Below, piece after piece: positions 53,980 through 63,293 of a stretch of 64,000 nucleotides of DNA (positions within the stretch are counted from its first letter, which is position 1; each line of letters begins with the position of its first letter). Below the pieces are notes generated by a model. The model saw only the letters and a program-made list of their open reading frames with translations. It was not told the DNA's origin and ran no database searches. Source of the stretch: JABDQZ01 sp963801985 (GTDB taxonomy: Bacteria > Pseudomonadota > Gammaproteobacteria > Chromatiales > Chromatiaceae); the NCBI GenBank assembly GCA_963801985.1, contig CAWDGV010000003.1:62001-126000 (forward strand), written 5' to 3'. Both the position numbers and the translations under genes were made by a program.

Positions 53980-54579
53980 CTATTTCTTATTATCTATTAA
54001 TTTATTAAAGGTTTCCCAGGCATTCAATGCCTCTTCAGCAACCGCTTTTACTTTTCGCTGTTCAGAACGTGCCTTGCCACGCAAAAGTTCAAATGCATCC
54101 TGACGACCAAGACTGTGACGCTCCATCAACATACCGATAACGACATTAACGACACTACCTGTTTCAAGTGCACCGCTAAGGCGTTTCTCAGTTTCTTGAT
54201 GCTCAGATAAATCTTTAGCTCTTTTCAAAGCAGCTTCAATCGTTGGTATTGCCTTGCTTACATCAATAGGTTTTACCATATAGCCTAACGCACCATTTGT
54301 AACCGCCTGCTGTACATATTCATCGTCATCGTAAGCTGATAAAAAGATGGCAGGAATACCCAGTTGCTTTAGTCCTTTTGCAGTATCTATGCCTGTCATA
54401 CCTGGCATACGGATATCCAGAATTGCCAGATCCGGTTGAGGATCCTGCGTGGCAATACGCAGCCCTTCATCCCCACAATCTGCCAGTCTTACAAAATAGC
54501 CAGCATCACGTAATTCCTTACCAAAAGTTGCCAATACAAGACCATCATCATCAACCAGTAATAGTTTTTTTGCTTCCAA
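53980..54579 (-). CDS. REC-ANTAR response regulator (NasT/AmiR-like)
   Basis: 199 residues. Receiver (LLLVDDDGLV, phospho-Asp in LAILDIRMPGMTG, Lys in YMVKPID), helical linker, and a C-terminal ANTAR domain (about 140-195; VVNVVIGMLMERHSLGRQDAFELLRGKAR). ANTAR proteins bind paired hexaloop hairpins in nascent RNA and prevent termination. It is encoded 15 bp downstream of the large kinase, which is the expected partner. Confidence 0.93.
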   Translation of the reverse strand: MEAKKLLLVDDDGLVLATFGKELRDAGYFVRLADCGDEGLRIATQDPQPDLAILDIRMPGMTGIDTAKGLKQLGIPAIFLSAYDDDEYVQQAVTNGALGYMVKPIDVSKAIPTIEAALKRAKDLSEHQETEKRLSGALETGSVVNVVIGMLMERHSLGRQDAFELLRGKARSEQRKVKAVAEEALNAWETFNKLIDNKK

Positions 54580-54594
54580 CTAATATATCTCCAC

Positions 54595-57543
54595 TTAATA
54601 CTTTTTTAAGGAGTGATCAAACTCAATCAATAACGGGGGGCCAATTTCCAATTCTGCAACAACCTCATCTTTGTTTTGAAAAAGCTCAAGTTTAGTACCA
54701 TTGCTGGGTAACATTGCAGATGCCAATTCCAGACCAGTACCTAATCCTTCTCCCGTTCTGTAATCAAACTTATCGGGTAATACTCCGGGATTGGATATCA
54801 TAAGAATAATATTACCTCTACGGTGATCATGGGTGATGACAATCCTGTCATTCTTATTTCGAGGTTTAAAATGCTTGATAGCATTCATTAGCAACTCATT
54901 AATAACGAGCGCGAGTGCAACCGCTTTTTCACGATCGACCTCACACATACCTTCCTCCAAACTCTCCATGTATGACAATGTAATATCGGTCAAGCCCTCT
55001 GCACTGTGGAGAATAGCTTCAAGCATTTGTCTGAAATGAATCCTTGCTCCCGCTTTGCTTGCCTGAAGACCATACACAACGGCAATTGAATCAATCTGTG
55101 ATATGGCTTCATCAAGTACTTGGTTTTGATCCATAGTCGATTTTTTTCGCTGCCTAAGCAAACCAATCAGCCCCTGAAGATGATTCTTGATTCGATGATG
55201 AACTTCCATAACCAGTTCATCTTTCTGCTTTCCCAATAACTCCAAGCGCTTTCCTTCAGCTATTTTACGTTCTGAAACATCGCGATCGATTCCACGGTAA
55301 CCAACAGGATTTCCCTCTTCATCATAAACCGGCACGCCATTGGTCTCGATGAACACCAGATGACCATCCTTGTGGTAACTGATATTTTCCAGGCCGTAAA
55401 AGCTACGCCATTCAGCGGCAATGGCAGAAAATTCTTTTCCGGCCCGTTCGGCTTCATCGGCCGGCATCAGGTCAAACGGGGTCTTACCAATGACTTCATC
55501 TGGCGTATATCCAAGTATTTTCTCAATAGTTGGGCTCGAATAGGTATAACGACCATTGACATCAACTTCCCATATCCAGTCGGACGTACTCTCAACAAGC
55601 CCCTGAAAACGCTGCATACTAATTCGCTTATCGGTATCAGACTGTTCACGCTCCATTGCGCTTACTATCACGCCTGCAGCTGTTTGCAAGGCTGCAATTT
55701 CAGCCTCACTCCAGAGGCGTTCATAGCGACAGTCATCCACACCAAGAAATCCCCAGAACTTACCATCAAAAAATAATGGGACTATTAGCAGGGAAAGTAC
55801 TTTATCGACATCAAAGAACAGCTGTTCCTCGTCTAAGCAATCTGATCTTCGAAGGTGTTTTACCATTCCTTCTGCCAGCTGTTCACGCCATTGATCAAAC
55901 CCTTCAGCATAACGGTCCAGCCCAGGTTTAAGTTTCGTATCAATCAAAGACTCCACGCCCTCAGCACACCATTCCATATGACAACTGCAGGCTGTCTGAT
56001 CTGGATTAATAGAGTAACATTTGACCATGTAGGCCCTGCTGACATCAGCTGCTTGACCGAGCTTGGCTAGCCCTTCATTTCCCCAATACTCCCAACCACC
56101 TTCTTTCAGCAAGTCCTGTGACATCAAAGAGACTGACTGCAAAATTCTGTTGCGCCTCTTCAGTTCTGTCTCGGCATTTTGTTGTTCAGTAACATCTCTG
56201 CCAATAGCAAGAACACTGACAGTCCTTTTGTTTGGGTCGATAATACGCCTGTTGTGCCATTCAATTTGAAACTGCTTACCGCTTTTACTTAAAATGGAAT
56301 TGACATGGCTGTTACTGCTTTCTGCTGAAGCCCCCTCCAACAACCTGGTAAATAACTGCCTCAATTCGGTATGATTTTTCTCTGGAATAAAAAAATCAAA
56401 CCAGTCTTTACCTTTTGCCTCATCCTGAGAAAAACCAGTCAATGCTTCAAGATAGGAATTAAAACGTACTATTCGTGCATCCGAATCCAGTATGAGAATA
56501 ATTGTTGGAGCTGTCTCGATCAGGCTATCAATAAAGTCACGCTCATGCCTTAAAGTAGATTCAGTTCGAATTAAATCCTGAACTGCTTTACCAATCTGGG
56601 CACTCATATCTCGCAGATTATCGGTACGATGCTCAAGTTTTAATTCCAGATCTTTACAAGCAGTCGTCAATGACAACTCTGCCAGTTTGGACTCAGTCAC
56701 ATCCTGAACTGTTCCTCTTGAACAAATAGGCTCACCATCATAATCGTAAAGCGTCTCACAACACTCGCGTACATACTTGATCGAACCACCCTTCATTTGC
56801 AGCCGATGGGTAATATCGTATGGTTTATGATCAGTTACTGAATTCAGGTAGGTCTGGTTAACGTATTCACGATCCTCTGGATGAACGGTATTTAAGAAAC
56901 CTTCGTAAGAGGCATTGAATTTTTCTGGATCGATTTCAAAAATATTGAATATTTCCGGTGACCAGTTGAGCTTGTTGTTCTTGATATCGAAATACCAGTG
57001 ACCCAGTCTAGCAAGTCGCTGCGCCTCTTCATGTTGTTTTCGTGACTGAAACAAATCCTCTAAAATTTTCTTACGCTCACTGACATCACTAGAGATGCCA
57101 CAAATTGCATGCAAATCCCCCATCTCGTTAAATAAAGGGATTTTCTGTGTTATGAAGGTATGCAATTCTCCATCCAGGGAAATTAGTTCTTCAAATTCAA
57201 TTTCTTCCTTGAGAGTTTTAACTTTTAGATCAGTCGCTTCAAATGAACTGACCATTGCAATATTAAAAATTTCTTGGTCCGTCTTACCAATAATGTCCTG
57301 ACGCGACTTTTTTGAGACTTCTTCAAAACGTCGGTTTACTTGTAGATAACGTCCATCAAGACTTTTTATATACACAATGCTACGAGCACTATTAAGATCT
57401 TTTACAGCTTCCTGGGTGTTACAGCCTACATAACGATATACTTCCTTTAAAAAGCGATTTTCGGTACGAAGTCGATGCAATTCCTCAAGCAATTTTGATT
57501 GATCGTTTATTATGTCTTCCATCTTTAAGTGGTTATCTAACAC
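54595..57543 (-). CDS. Multi-PAS/GAF soluble histidine kinase (HisKA_2 type)
   Basis: 982 residues with no membrane segment. Domain order: PAS (about 45-155), PAS/PAC (about 165-290; WYFDIKNNKLNWSPEIFNIF), coiled segment, PAS (about 340-460), GAF (about 480-650; CSCHMEWCAEGVES, WGFLGVDDCRYERLWS), PAS (about 660-780; YTYSSPTIEKILGYTPDEV), then a HisKA_2 phospho-acceptor (VMEVHHRIKNHLQGLIGLL) and a HATPase (LVINELLMNAIKHF). HisKA_2 kinases commonly pair with ANTAR regulators, as here. The start is a GTG at 57543; the Met at 57522 is an alternative, and neither has a strong ribosome site. Confidence 0.9.
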   Translation of the reverse strand: MLDNHLKMEDIINDQSKLLEELHRLRTENRFLKEVYRYVGCNTQEAVKDLNSARSIVYIKSLDGRYLQVNRRFEEVSKKSRQDIIGKTDQEIFNIAMVSSFEATDLKVKTLKEEIEFEELISLDGELHTFITQKIPLFNEMGDLHAICGISSDVSERKKILEDLFQSRKQHEEAQRLARLGHWYFDIKNNKLNWSPEIFNIFEIDPEKFNASYEGFLNTVHPEDREYVNQTYLNSVTDHKPYDITHRLQMKGGSIKYVRECCETLYDYDGEPICSRGTVQDVTESKLAELSLTTACKDLELKLEHRTDNLRDMSAQIGKAVQDLIRTESTLRHERDFIDSLIETAPTIILILDSDARIVRFNSYLEALTGFSQDEAKGKDWFDFFIPEKNHTELRQLFTRLLEGASAESSNSHVNSILSKSGKQFQIEWHNRRIIDPNKRTVSVLAIGRDVTEQQNAETELKRRNRILQSVSLMSQDLLKEGGWEYWGNEGLAKLGQAADVSRAYMVKCYSINPDQTACSCHMEWCAEGVESLIDTKLKPGLDRYAEGFDQWREQLAEGMVKHLRRSDCLDEEQLFFDVDKVLSLLIVPLFFDGKFWGFLGVDDCRYERLWSEAEIAALQTAAGVIVSAMEREQSDTDKRISMQRFQGLVESTSDWIWEVDVNGRYTYSSPTIEKILGYTPDEVIGKTPFDLMPADEAERAGKEFSAIAAEWRSFYGLENISYHKDGHLVFIETNGVPVYDEEGNPVGYRGIDRDVSERKIAEGKRLELLGKQKDELVMEVHHRIKNHLQGLIGLLRQRKKSTMDQNQVLDEAISQIDSIAVVYGLQASKAGARIHFRQMLEAILHSAEGLTDITLSYMESLEEGMCEVDREKAVALALVINELLMNAIKHFKPRNKNDRIVITHDHRRGNIILMISNPGVLPDKFDYRTGEGLGTGLELASAMLPSNGTKLELFQNKDEVVAELEIGPPLLIEFDHSLKKY

Positions 57544-57796
57544 GACAAGAATTTCCAGAGCATACCAGAATCAACTATTCCCTGTTTTTCAGCAGGGTAT
57601 AGCCACGTGCCGTCCTTTGTCCTGACCGAGGTATAACCAGCGCTCAAAATCAACGCAATCAAGTAGATTCCTGATTTGGTCATTACAGGCCGATAACACT
57701 ATCTATTGATGGTTCCATGGCATCATCTTCATTACTTTTACTTACGGTTATTGTCATTTACAGTTCCTAAAGTGGCATAACTTGAAATGATCATTG

Positions 57797-58073
57797 CTAT
57801 CGTGGCTTTAGCATCAAATTGATCTGGTTCCTAACCATTTCTGACATCGATTTCTGGATATCCCGACGAAGCAGATAGCCACCGAGCAAACCCAATGCCA
57901 GTAGAACCAGGCAAAAAAAATCTCGCAGTTACAGAACTTCTAGCTTCGTGTAAAACCAGCACAAAAGATGCAATACCGAAACCAGCAGGAATAATTAAAA
58001 ATTTCTGATCGTAAAAAATTTCTGAGTTAAACATTTCCTTCCGCAACCCATGTAATGCCATACGACCCACCAA
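57797..58073 (-). CDS. Small membrane protein (apparent frameshift in a T8 run)
   Basis: I do not recognise this protein. The first frame gives MALHGLRKEMFNSEIFYDQKFLIIPAGFGIASFVLVLHEARSS, with one hydrophobic segment. At a run of eight T (about 57906-57913) the frame should shift by one, giving FCLVLLALGLLGGYLLRRDIQKSMSEMVRNQINLM, a second TM and a basic tail ending at TAG 57797. Read this way it is about 90 residues. Without the shift, the tail is unlikely-looking. Start uncertain (TTG 58073 or ATG 58061). Confidence 0.45.
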
Positions 58074-58536
58074 CAGTGAATCACGAATTTTTTATAAGGC
58101 GGGAGAAAGGCCAGTTACAAGAATTTGATAAGTGATGATATCGAGTATTTTTCACGTCAACCTGCAGGATTCAGTCAGGTTTTGTTTTTTTAACACTCTA
58201 TTCCAAACCAGTTTTTACGCATCATGCGCCTAGGCTGATTTATTTAAGATGACAGATTTATGGACATCCAGCAGACAAATTACCTGCATTATTTCTTCTA
58301 CGTTTAAACTCTGAGACAGGCTTTCAGTTCTGAACAAGTCTAGGCCTAAGACCGGGTTTTGGGGTCAGAGACGGTTTAAACCGAGTTGATAACTAGGTCT
58401 TCTGTTACATTTTTACACACATATGCAAAAAAGCAAGGTGGTTGATGATTGAGGAAAACAGAAAATCCAACCGCTTCAACCGGGAATTAGATTTTGGATT
58501 GATTGGCCAGCTTTTCAGCAACAGAGGGGGTTAGCG
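58074..58536. other. 463-bp spacer without recognised gene
   Basis: No convincing frame or RNA is seen. CGGTTTAAACCG at 58372-58383 is a perfect 12-bp palindrome. Confidence 0.4.
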
Positions 58537-58743
58537 TCAGTGTTTAAAAAGATTAAACAATATCGTCAACACGATACTGATAATGAACATTGATGTAACC
58601 GGAATAAATACAACCCCGCGTTCTGACTCTGAACGTATATCTCCTGGTAATCTACCGAACCAGCTAAAGGCTGTAGGAAAAAAATGGAGTATTACACCTA
58701 AAGCGAGAATGACTACTCCAATGACTATTAACCATTTGGCCAT
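58537..58743 (-). CDS. DUF2905-family small membrane protein
   Basis: 68 residues with two TM helices (LIVIGVVILALGVILHFF and FIPVTSMFIISIVLTILFNLF) joined by FGRLPGDIRSESERG. This is the DUF2905 pattern (helix, R-LPGDI motif, helix). The function is unknown. It is a stand-alone gene. Confidence 0.88.
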   Translation of the reverse strand: MAKWLIVIGVVILALGVILHFFPTAFSWFGRLPGDIRSESERGVVFIPVTSMFIISIVLTILFNLFKH

Positions 58744-58803
58744 ATTGGCAGCCCTGTTTAACTAAAATACTAATGAAACAAGTGTCTAACAAAGTCAGGC
58801 AAT

Positions 58804-58840
58804 AAAAAAGCTAGCGCTTACTAAGCAACTAGCCTTTTTA
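58804..58840 (-). terminator. Terminator of tRNA-Thr, copy B of the shared hairpin
   Basis: On the minus strand GGCTAG-TTGCTTAGTAAGCG-CTAGC is followed by TTTTTT, 5 bp past the tRNA end. It is nearly identical to 48582-48620. Confidence 0.85.
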
Positions 58841-58845
58841 GAATA

Positions 58846-58921
58846 TGGAGCCGGTGACAGGAGTTGAACCCACGACATCCTCATTACAAGTGAGGCGCTC
58901 TACCAACTGAGCTACACCGGC
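58846..58921 (-). tRNA. tRNA-Thr (anticodon TGT)
   Basis: The 76-nt cloverleaf has an acceptor stem GCCGGTG/CACCGGC, an anticodon stem CCTCA/TGAGG around CTTGTAA, a T-arm with GTTCAAC and an encoded CCA. Confidence 0.96.
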
Positions 58922-58947
58922 GAAGGGACGCTATTTTAAGGAATAGT

Positions 58948-59703
58948 TCAGTTAGACGCAATCCCAGAACAGCTTTTTATTTCCACCTCTGGAAAATTAG
59001 TTCTCACCCCTTTCATAGGGAGCTTCAGGCCCGGCGGCTGCATGTATTCGAGCCAGAACAGCTCCTTTTCATCAACCTTGGGCTTTACAATTGCCAGAAA
59101 ACCCAGCTTTTCTACCGATCTGGCACGTTTTTTTGCATTGATTTCGGATGAAAACAGACCCAGTGAAATTGCATTCTCCAGCTCTCCGCTGACAAAACGC
59201 CTGACATCTTTCAGTCCTTTATCCTTAAGCTTTTGTACCAACTGATTCGCTTCCTTGACCGTCGGAGCTGCAGGCAGGATCGCCCAGTAAGCACTGGTTT
59301 TGACTTCGGTTGTCTTAATGACCTTTGCGGTTAATCGATAAGCGACCAGTCCACTGGCAATGTCAACTGCATCACTTTTTTCCGGGAAGGGTCCCATCAG
59401 CCTGCAGACCGGCTTTTTCGCATCATCTTCATCGAAGATAAAATCATCGTATTCTACACGTGGCAATTCATCTTCAATTTCACCGGTATTCTGAGTGGCG
59501 GTTTTTTTCTTGTTTTGGCGTTCCTGCACAAGCTCTTTTTGAAAATCGCCCCTGACCTGCAACTCCACGTCCGACACAATCTTCAAATCACCAACATCCT
59601 TTACAACCAGCCTTGTCTGAACAACCGGTTCCTGTGGACTATTCATCAGCCAGGCTAACAGCGCCAGGTTCACCAGCAGCATGAAATAAAAAATCCATTT
59701 CAT
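58948..59703 (-). CDS. Inner-membrane SPOR-domain-like protein
   Basis: 251 residues. One N-terminal TM (IFYFMLLVNLALLAWLM) and a charged linker precede a C-terminal SPOR-like fold (about 125-210; CRLMGPFPEKSDAVDIASGL, YWAILPAAPTVKEANQLVQKLKDKG, NAISLGLFSSEINAKKRARSVEKLG). SPOR domains bind denuded septal glycan, so a division role is possible. It overlaps coaX by 4 bp (ATGA) and belongs to the M61-birA-coaX operon; a SPOR protein after coaX is common in gammaproteobacteria. Confidence 0.82.
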   Translation of the reverse strand: MKWIFYFMLLVNLALLAWLMNSPQEPVVQTRLVVKDVGDLKIVSDVELQVRGDFQKELVQERQNKKKTATQNTGEIEDELPRVEYDDFIFDEDDAKKPVCRLMGPFPEKSDAVDIASGLVAYRLTAKVIKTTEVKTSAYWAILPAAPTVKEANQLVQKLKDKGLKDVRRFVSGELENAISLGLFSSEINAKKRARSVEKLGFLAIVKPKVDEKELFWLEYMQPPGLKLPMKGVRTNFPEVEIKSCSGIASN

Positions 59704-60446
59704 GATTCCAGTACCTCGTTCACGTAATCGACCAGGCCAGTAAGAACCAGGTTTTGTTCAACAAAAAGCTTTAGATTCATGGCTCTGGCAATCTGATCGG
59801 CGCACCCTCCCGTCAGGTAGCCCTGCTCCGCTTTTAATCCAGTTATTGTCATCATTTTTTCAATCAAGGCTGTCACAGCTGTCGTTGTACCAAGACTAAT
59901 GGCATCCGCCGTATTTTTTGCCAATCCATCTTCAGATATTAAACCATTTGTATTGTTTATTGCTGCAGTATTATCAATTAAAGACTGCCGCATCAACTCC
60001 AGACCAGGCAGAATAATCCCACCCTGATGCTGCCCCTGTGAATCTACTGCATCAAATGTGATTGCGGTACCGCAGGAAACCACGAAAAATGCCTTATGCA
60101 ATTTTTGCCATAAAGCAACCATCGATAACCAGCGATCCACACCCAGTTGTGAGACCTGATCATAGCCATTTACCAGTTCGCCATGGTTTTGCTGGCTTGA
60201 TGCAATAACCAGTTCAACTTGCCGGGATTGACACCACTCTGCAACCTGCTCTGAAAAAGCCTGCTGGTATACACATGCAAGACTCAATCTGCTAATTTCT
60301 CGCTGCCCTTGTATGCGCTCTAAAACATTTTTTATCTCGTAAACTCCATGGCGCAATACCTCCACTTTAGAGGCAGCCAATTCCTCCTCAAAACATACTT
60401 TTAAAGAGGTGTTACCCGCATCCAGTAGCAAATGACCAGGACTCAT
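59700..60446 (-). CDS. coaX: Type III pantothenate kinase
   Basis: CoaX phosphorylates pantothenate at the start of coenzyme A synthesis. 248 residues: phosphate-binding LLLDAGNTSLKVC, LGVDRWLSMVALW, FVVSCGTAITFDAV and GGIILPGLELM are the family motifs (ASKHA fold). It overlaps birA by 4 bp. The birA-coaX pair is a common arrangement. Confidence 0.95.
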   Translation of the reverse strand: MSPGHLLLDAGNTSLKVCFEEELAASKVEVLRHGVYEIKNVLERIQGQREISRLSLACVYQQAFSEQVAEWCQSRQVELVIASSQQNHGELVNGYDQVSQLGVDRWLSMVALWQKLHKAFFVVSCGTAITFDAVDSQGQHQGGIILPGLELMRQSLIDNTAAINNTNGLISEDGLAKNTADAISLGTTTAVTALIEKMMTITGLKAEQGYLTGGCADQIARAMNLKLFVEQNLVLTGLVDYVNEVLES

Positions 60447-61441
60447 CCCTGCACCTCACCACCGCGCATCGAGACTTCACCTGCATTATAGACTGCAATT
60501 CCCTGTTGATTTTCAAGTAGCAGCCCCCCAGTGGCATCCAGTCCGCGGTAAATACCTTCAACCTGGAACGATGCACTTTTCAACACCACTTTTTTCCCGA
60601 GGTAAAGATCATACTTACTCCAGCGCTGAATAAATTCATTCAATCCATTTGCAGTGAACTGCTTTACTGCCTGGCAAACATGCTCAATAAGCGTCGCCGC
60701 TACAATATTTCTCATCGGCAGCTCCCCGGTGACATTGTTCGCAAGATCGGTGACCGGCTGATCGATCCCTGCACTGAGTTTGCCAGGCAGTTCAACATTC
60801 AGGCCAATACCCACTACTGTTTTAACGGGACCTTCGGCCTCTCCCTTTATTTCCACCAGCATGCCAGCAAGTTTCTGTTCATTGACGTGAATATCATTCG
60901 GCCACTTAAGTGCTACCTGTGACAGTCCGAGTTGCGCAACCGAGTCGGCCACCGCAACACCAACAGCAATACTCAGGCCCGCGACACGAGTCATCGGCAT
61001 ATTTAACTGGCAAGCAACCGACAAATGGATATTCCTGCCAAAAGGCGAAAGCCATTGCCGGCCACGCCGGCCTCTTCCCTGGGTCTGCATTTCAGCCAGG
61101 CAGACGGCAAAACCGTCAGATGAAACCTCATCACATTCCAGCAAATACTGGTTGGTTGAAGCAACCCGGTCAAATACCCTGACAAAGCTGAGATCAGGCT
61201 GTGAATTTTGCAGCAACTCGTCACGAATTACAGTTTCACTCAACAGGTCCATCCCTTGTGGCAACCAATAGCCTTTTCCGGTAACCGCATGGATTTCCAG
61301 GCCATACCTGTCTTTTACCGACTGGATTTTTTTCCATACCGATGTACGGGAAATTCCTAATCGACCAGCTATTTGTTCCCCCGAGTGAAACTTGCCATCC
61401 GAGAGAATTTCCGTGATGCGTTGCTCAACTGAGGCCGTCAT
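60443..61441 (-). CDS. birA: Biotin-[acetyl-CoA-carboxylase] ligase / biotin operon repressor BirA
   Basis: 332 residues from the ATG at 61441. An N-terminal winged helix (GEQIAGRLGISRTSVWKKIQSV) shows the bifunctional repressor form. The ligase domain follows (QTQGRGRRGRQWLSPFGRNIHLSV, LKWPNDIHVNEQKLAGMLVE with the catalytic Lys, VVGIGLNVELP), and a C-terminal SH3-like domain carries the end. The start codon overlaps the stop of the upstream peptidase (TGATG), so 61441 is preferred over 61468. Confidence 0.95.
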   Translation of the reverse strand: MTASVEQRITEILSDGKFHSGEQIAGRLGISRTSVWKKIQSVKDRYGLEIHAVTGKGYWLPQGMDLLSETVIRDELLQNSQPDLSFVRVFDRVASTNQYLLECDEVSSDGFAVCLAEMQTQGRGRRGRQWLSPFGRNIHLSVACQLNMPMTRVAGLSIAVGVAVADSVAQLGLSQVALKWPNDIHVNEQKLAGMLVEIKGEAEGPVKTVVGIGLNVELPGKLSAGIDQPVTDLANNVTGELPMRNIVAATLIEHVCQAVKQFTANGLNEFIQRWSKYDLYLGKKVVLKSASFQVEGIYRGLDATGGLLLENQQGIAVYNAGEVSMRGGEVQG

Positions 61442-63273
61442 CAGTTTATCGCGTTGCCTGACTGCCAACTCGAATGCATTTTCCTTTGTCTATCGGACAA
61501 CTCTGCATCTGGAATTAAATATAAATCACAAACATTTGTCGGTTTTTCCTCGGGCTGAATGGAAAATGCGTAAAGACAATCCCTGCGGAAGATATGAATT
61601 GCCACTTCCTGTCCTGGAGACAACCCGGCTAATAATTTTTCATAATTGTCAGGTGTAATTTTTTTACCCCCTAATGCCACTAACGTATCACCAGGACATA
61701 TGCCACATTGCTCAGCTGCAGAATTATTCTGAACATAGGCGACCTCTGTGGAAGCATTTTTCAGACGACAACCGAATGTTAATGCAGGGGCACCATTACT
61801 ACTTTCCGACAGGTCTTCATGTTTCACACACTTGCCCTGGTCAGCAGGGTTTTCTTCCTGGCGCAGGCGAAAACCTATACCCAGGGCTTTTAACCAGTCT
61901 TCAACAGGCAGTTCTTGATTTGACCTCAGGCTAAGCTGGAAAAACTCATCAAGCGATTCCCCCACCAGCTCTTCTGCCTGTTTTTCGAGATCACCTTCAG
62001 CAACACCGATCTCTTTTTTGCCAAAATCTAGCCACAGTCGGCGCATGAAATCATCCAGCGTCACTTGATTCTGTGACTTTTGCCGGAGCATGACATCCAG
62101 ACCCAAAGCGACTACTGCCCCCTTGGTGTAGTAACTGACGATTGCATTAGGTGCATTTTCATCCTGCTTGTAAAACTTGGTCCAGGCATCAAAGCTGGAA
62201 TCAAACAGGGTCTGCCTGAGTCTTCCTGGACTGCGATACAGGCGGGTAAAGTTTCCAGCCAGTAATTGCAGGTAATTTTCCATTGTTATTCGACCACTTC
62301 TTAACAGCGCCAGATCATCGTAATAGGAAGTGATACCCTCGAAGGCCCACAACAACGTTGTGTGAACCTCTTCAGACAGGTCATGCTGCTGAAAAGCCAG
62401 GGGCTTGATACGTTTTACATTCCACAGGTGAAAATATTCGTGACTACACAAGCCGAGAAACTTACGATACTCGTCAGTTTGCTCAGCATGCTGCTTCCGA
62501 GGCAGGTCAGCGGGTGAACAGACAAGCGCAGTTGAAGATTTATGTTCAAGTCCACCATAACCATTCTCTACCACCATGGTTAGGAAACGGTATTCACGCA
62601 TCGGCAGTTCATCTTTGAATAGCGCAGCATGTTCACAACAGACGGTAGCGAGGTCCCTGCCAAGTGTTTTTTCATCAACATCTTGCGGCAAATCGCCGGT
62701 CAGGTGCAGATAATGCGGCACACCATTAACCATAAATTGAATATCCGTGGAACTACTCACTTCAACAGGACAGTCAATCAGTTCTTCATAATCCCGTGCA
62801 CGATAAATCCCAAAACCGGCTTCATCGACTTGTTGGGGATGCAGTGATGTTTTTACCGTCCAGTCATTAATACCGGCGAGTGGTTGCATGATCCGAATAT
62901 CAATTAAACTGTCATCCAATCCAGACGGCTGCAGAAACAGGCTGGTACCATTAAAAAAGGCATGACTATTATCCAGGTGGGCCGAACGTACAGACAGGTC
63001 AAGTGCATAAATTTCGTACTCGATAACCAATGGTGATTCACAACCGACAACCTGCCAGCTGGATTTATCCAGTTTTTCAATAGAACGTTGTTTATCATCA
63101 CAACTTGCTGTCATCGACACAATATTCTTGGCAAAGTCACGAATCATATAGCTGCCGGGAATCCAGTTTGGCAAGGATAACTTTTGACCATCACTATCCG
63201 GCGATTCGATCACCAGTTTCACTTTAAACAGGTGATTATTGGGGTTATCAAAAGAAACTTCGTAGCTAATCAT
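61441..63273 (-). CDS. M61-family (glycyl aminopeptidase-like) peptidase with PDZ domain
   Basis: 610 residues, no signal peptide visible. An N-terminal beta domain (about 1-170), the catalytic region with zinc motif SHEYFHLWNVKRIKP (HExxH; third ligand Glu in LLWAFEGITSYYDD), and a C-terminal PDZ domain (about 500-585; AEQCGICPGDTLVALGGKKITPDNYEKLL). The length and order are those of proteobacterial M61 proteins. The substrate is unknown. First gene of the M61-birA-coaX-SPOR operon, 20 bp after the hypothetical membrane protein. Confidence 0.92.
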   Translation of the reverse strand: MISYEVSFDNPNNHLFKVKLVIESPDSDGQKLSLPNWIPGSYMIRDFAKNIVSMTASCDDKQRSIEKLDKSSWQVVGCESPLVIEYEIYALDLSVRSAHLDNSHAFFNGTSLFLQPSGLDDSLIDIRIMQPLAGINDWTVKTSLHPQQVDEAGFGIYRARDYEELIDCPVEVSSSTDIQFMVNGVPHYLHLTGDLPQDVDEKTLGRDLATVCCEHAALFKDELPMREYRFLTMVVENGYGGLEHKSSTALVCSPADLPRKQHAEQTDEYRKFLGLCSHEYFHLWNVKRIKPLAFQQHDLSEEVHTTLLWAFEGITSYYDDLALLRSGRITMENYLQLLAGNFTRLYRSPGRLRQTLFDSSFDAWTKFYKQDENAPNAIVSYYTKGAVVALGLDVMLRQKSQNQVTLDDFMRRLWLDFGKKEIGVAEGDLEKQAEELVGESLDEFFQLSLRSNQELPVEDWLKALGIGFRLRQEENPADQGKCVKHEDLSESSNGAPALTFGCRLKNASTEVAYVQNNSAAEQCGICPGDTLVALGGKKITPDNYEKLLAGLSPGQEVAIHIFRRDCLYAFSIQPEEKPTNVCDLYLIPDAELSDRQRKMHSSWQSGNAIN

Positions 63274-63293
63274 TTATTTACACATCCACTTGG

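Noticed and set aside
57689..57696. Perfect GCCGATAA on the plus strand
   Set aside because: No TAAAG-like box 11 nt upstream and no plus-strand gene downstream.
58372..58383. CGGTTTAAACCG perfect palindrome
   Set aside because: Single short palindrome in a gene-free spacer; no second copy or partner gene found, so no operator claim.
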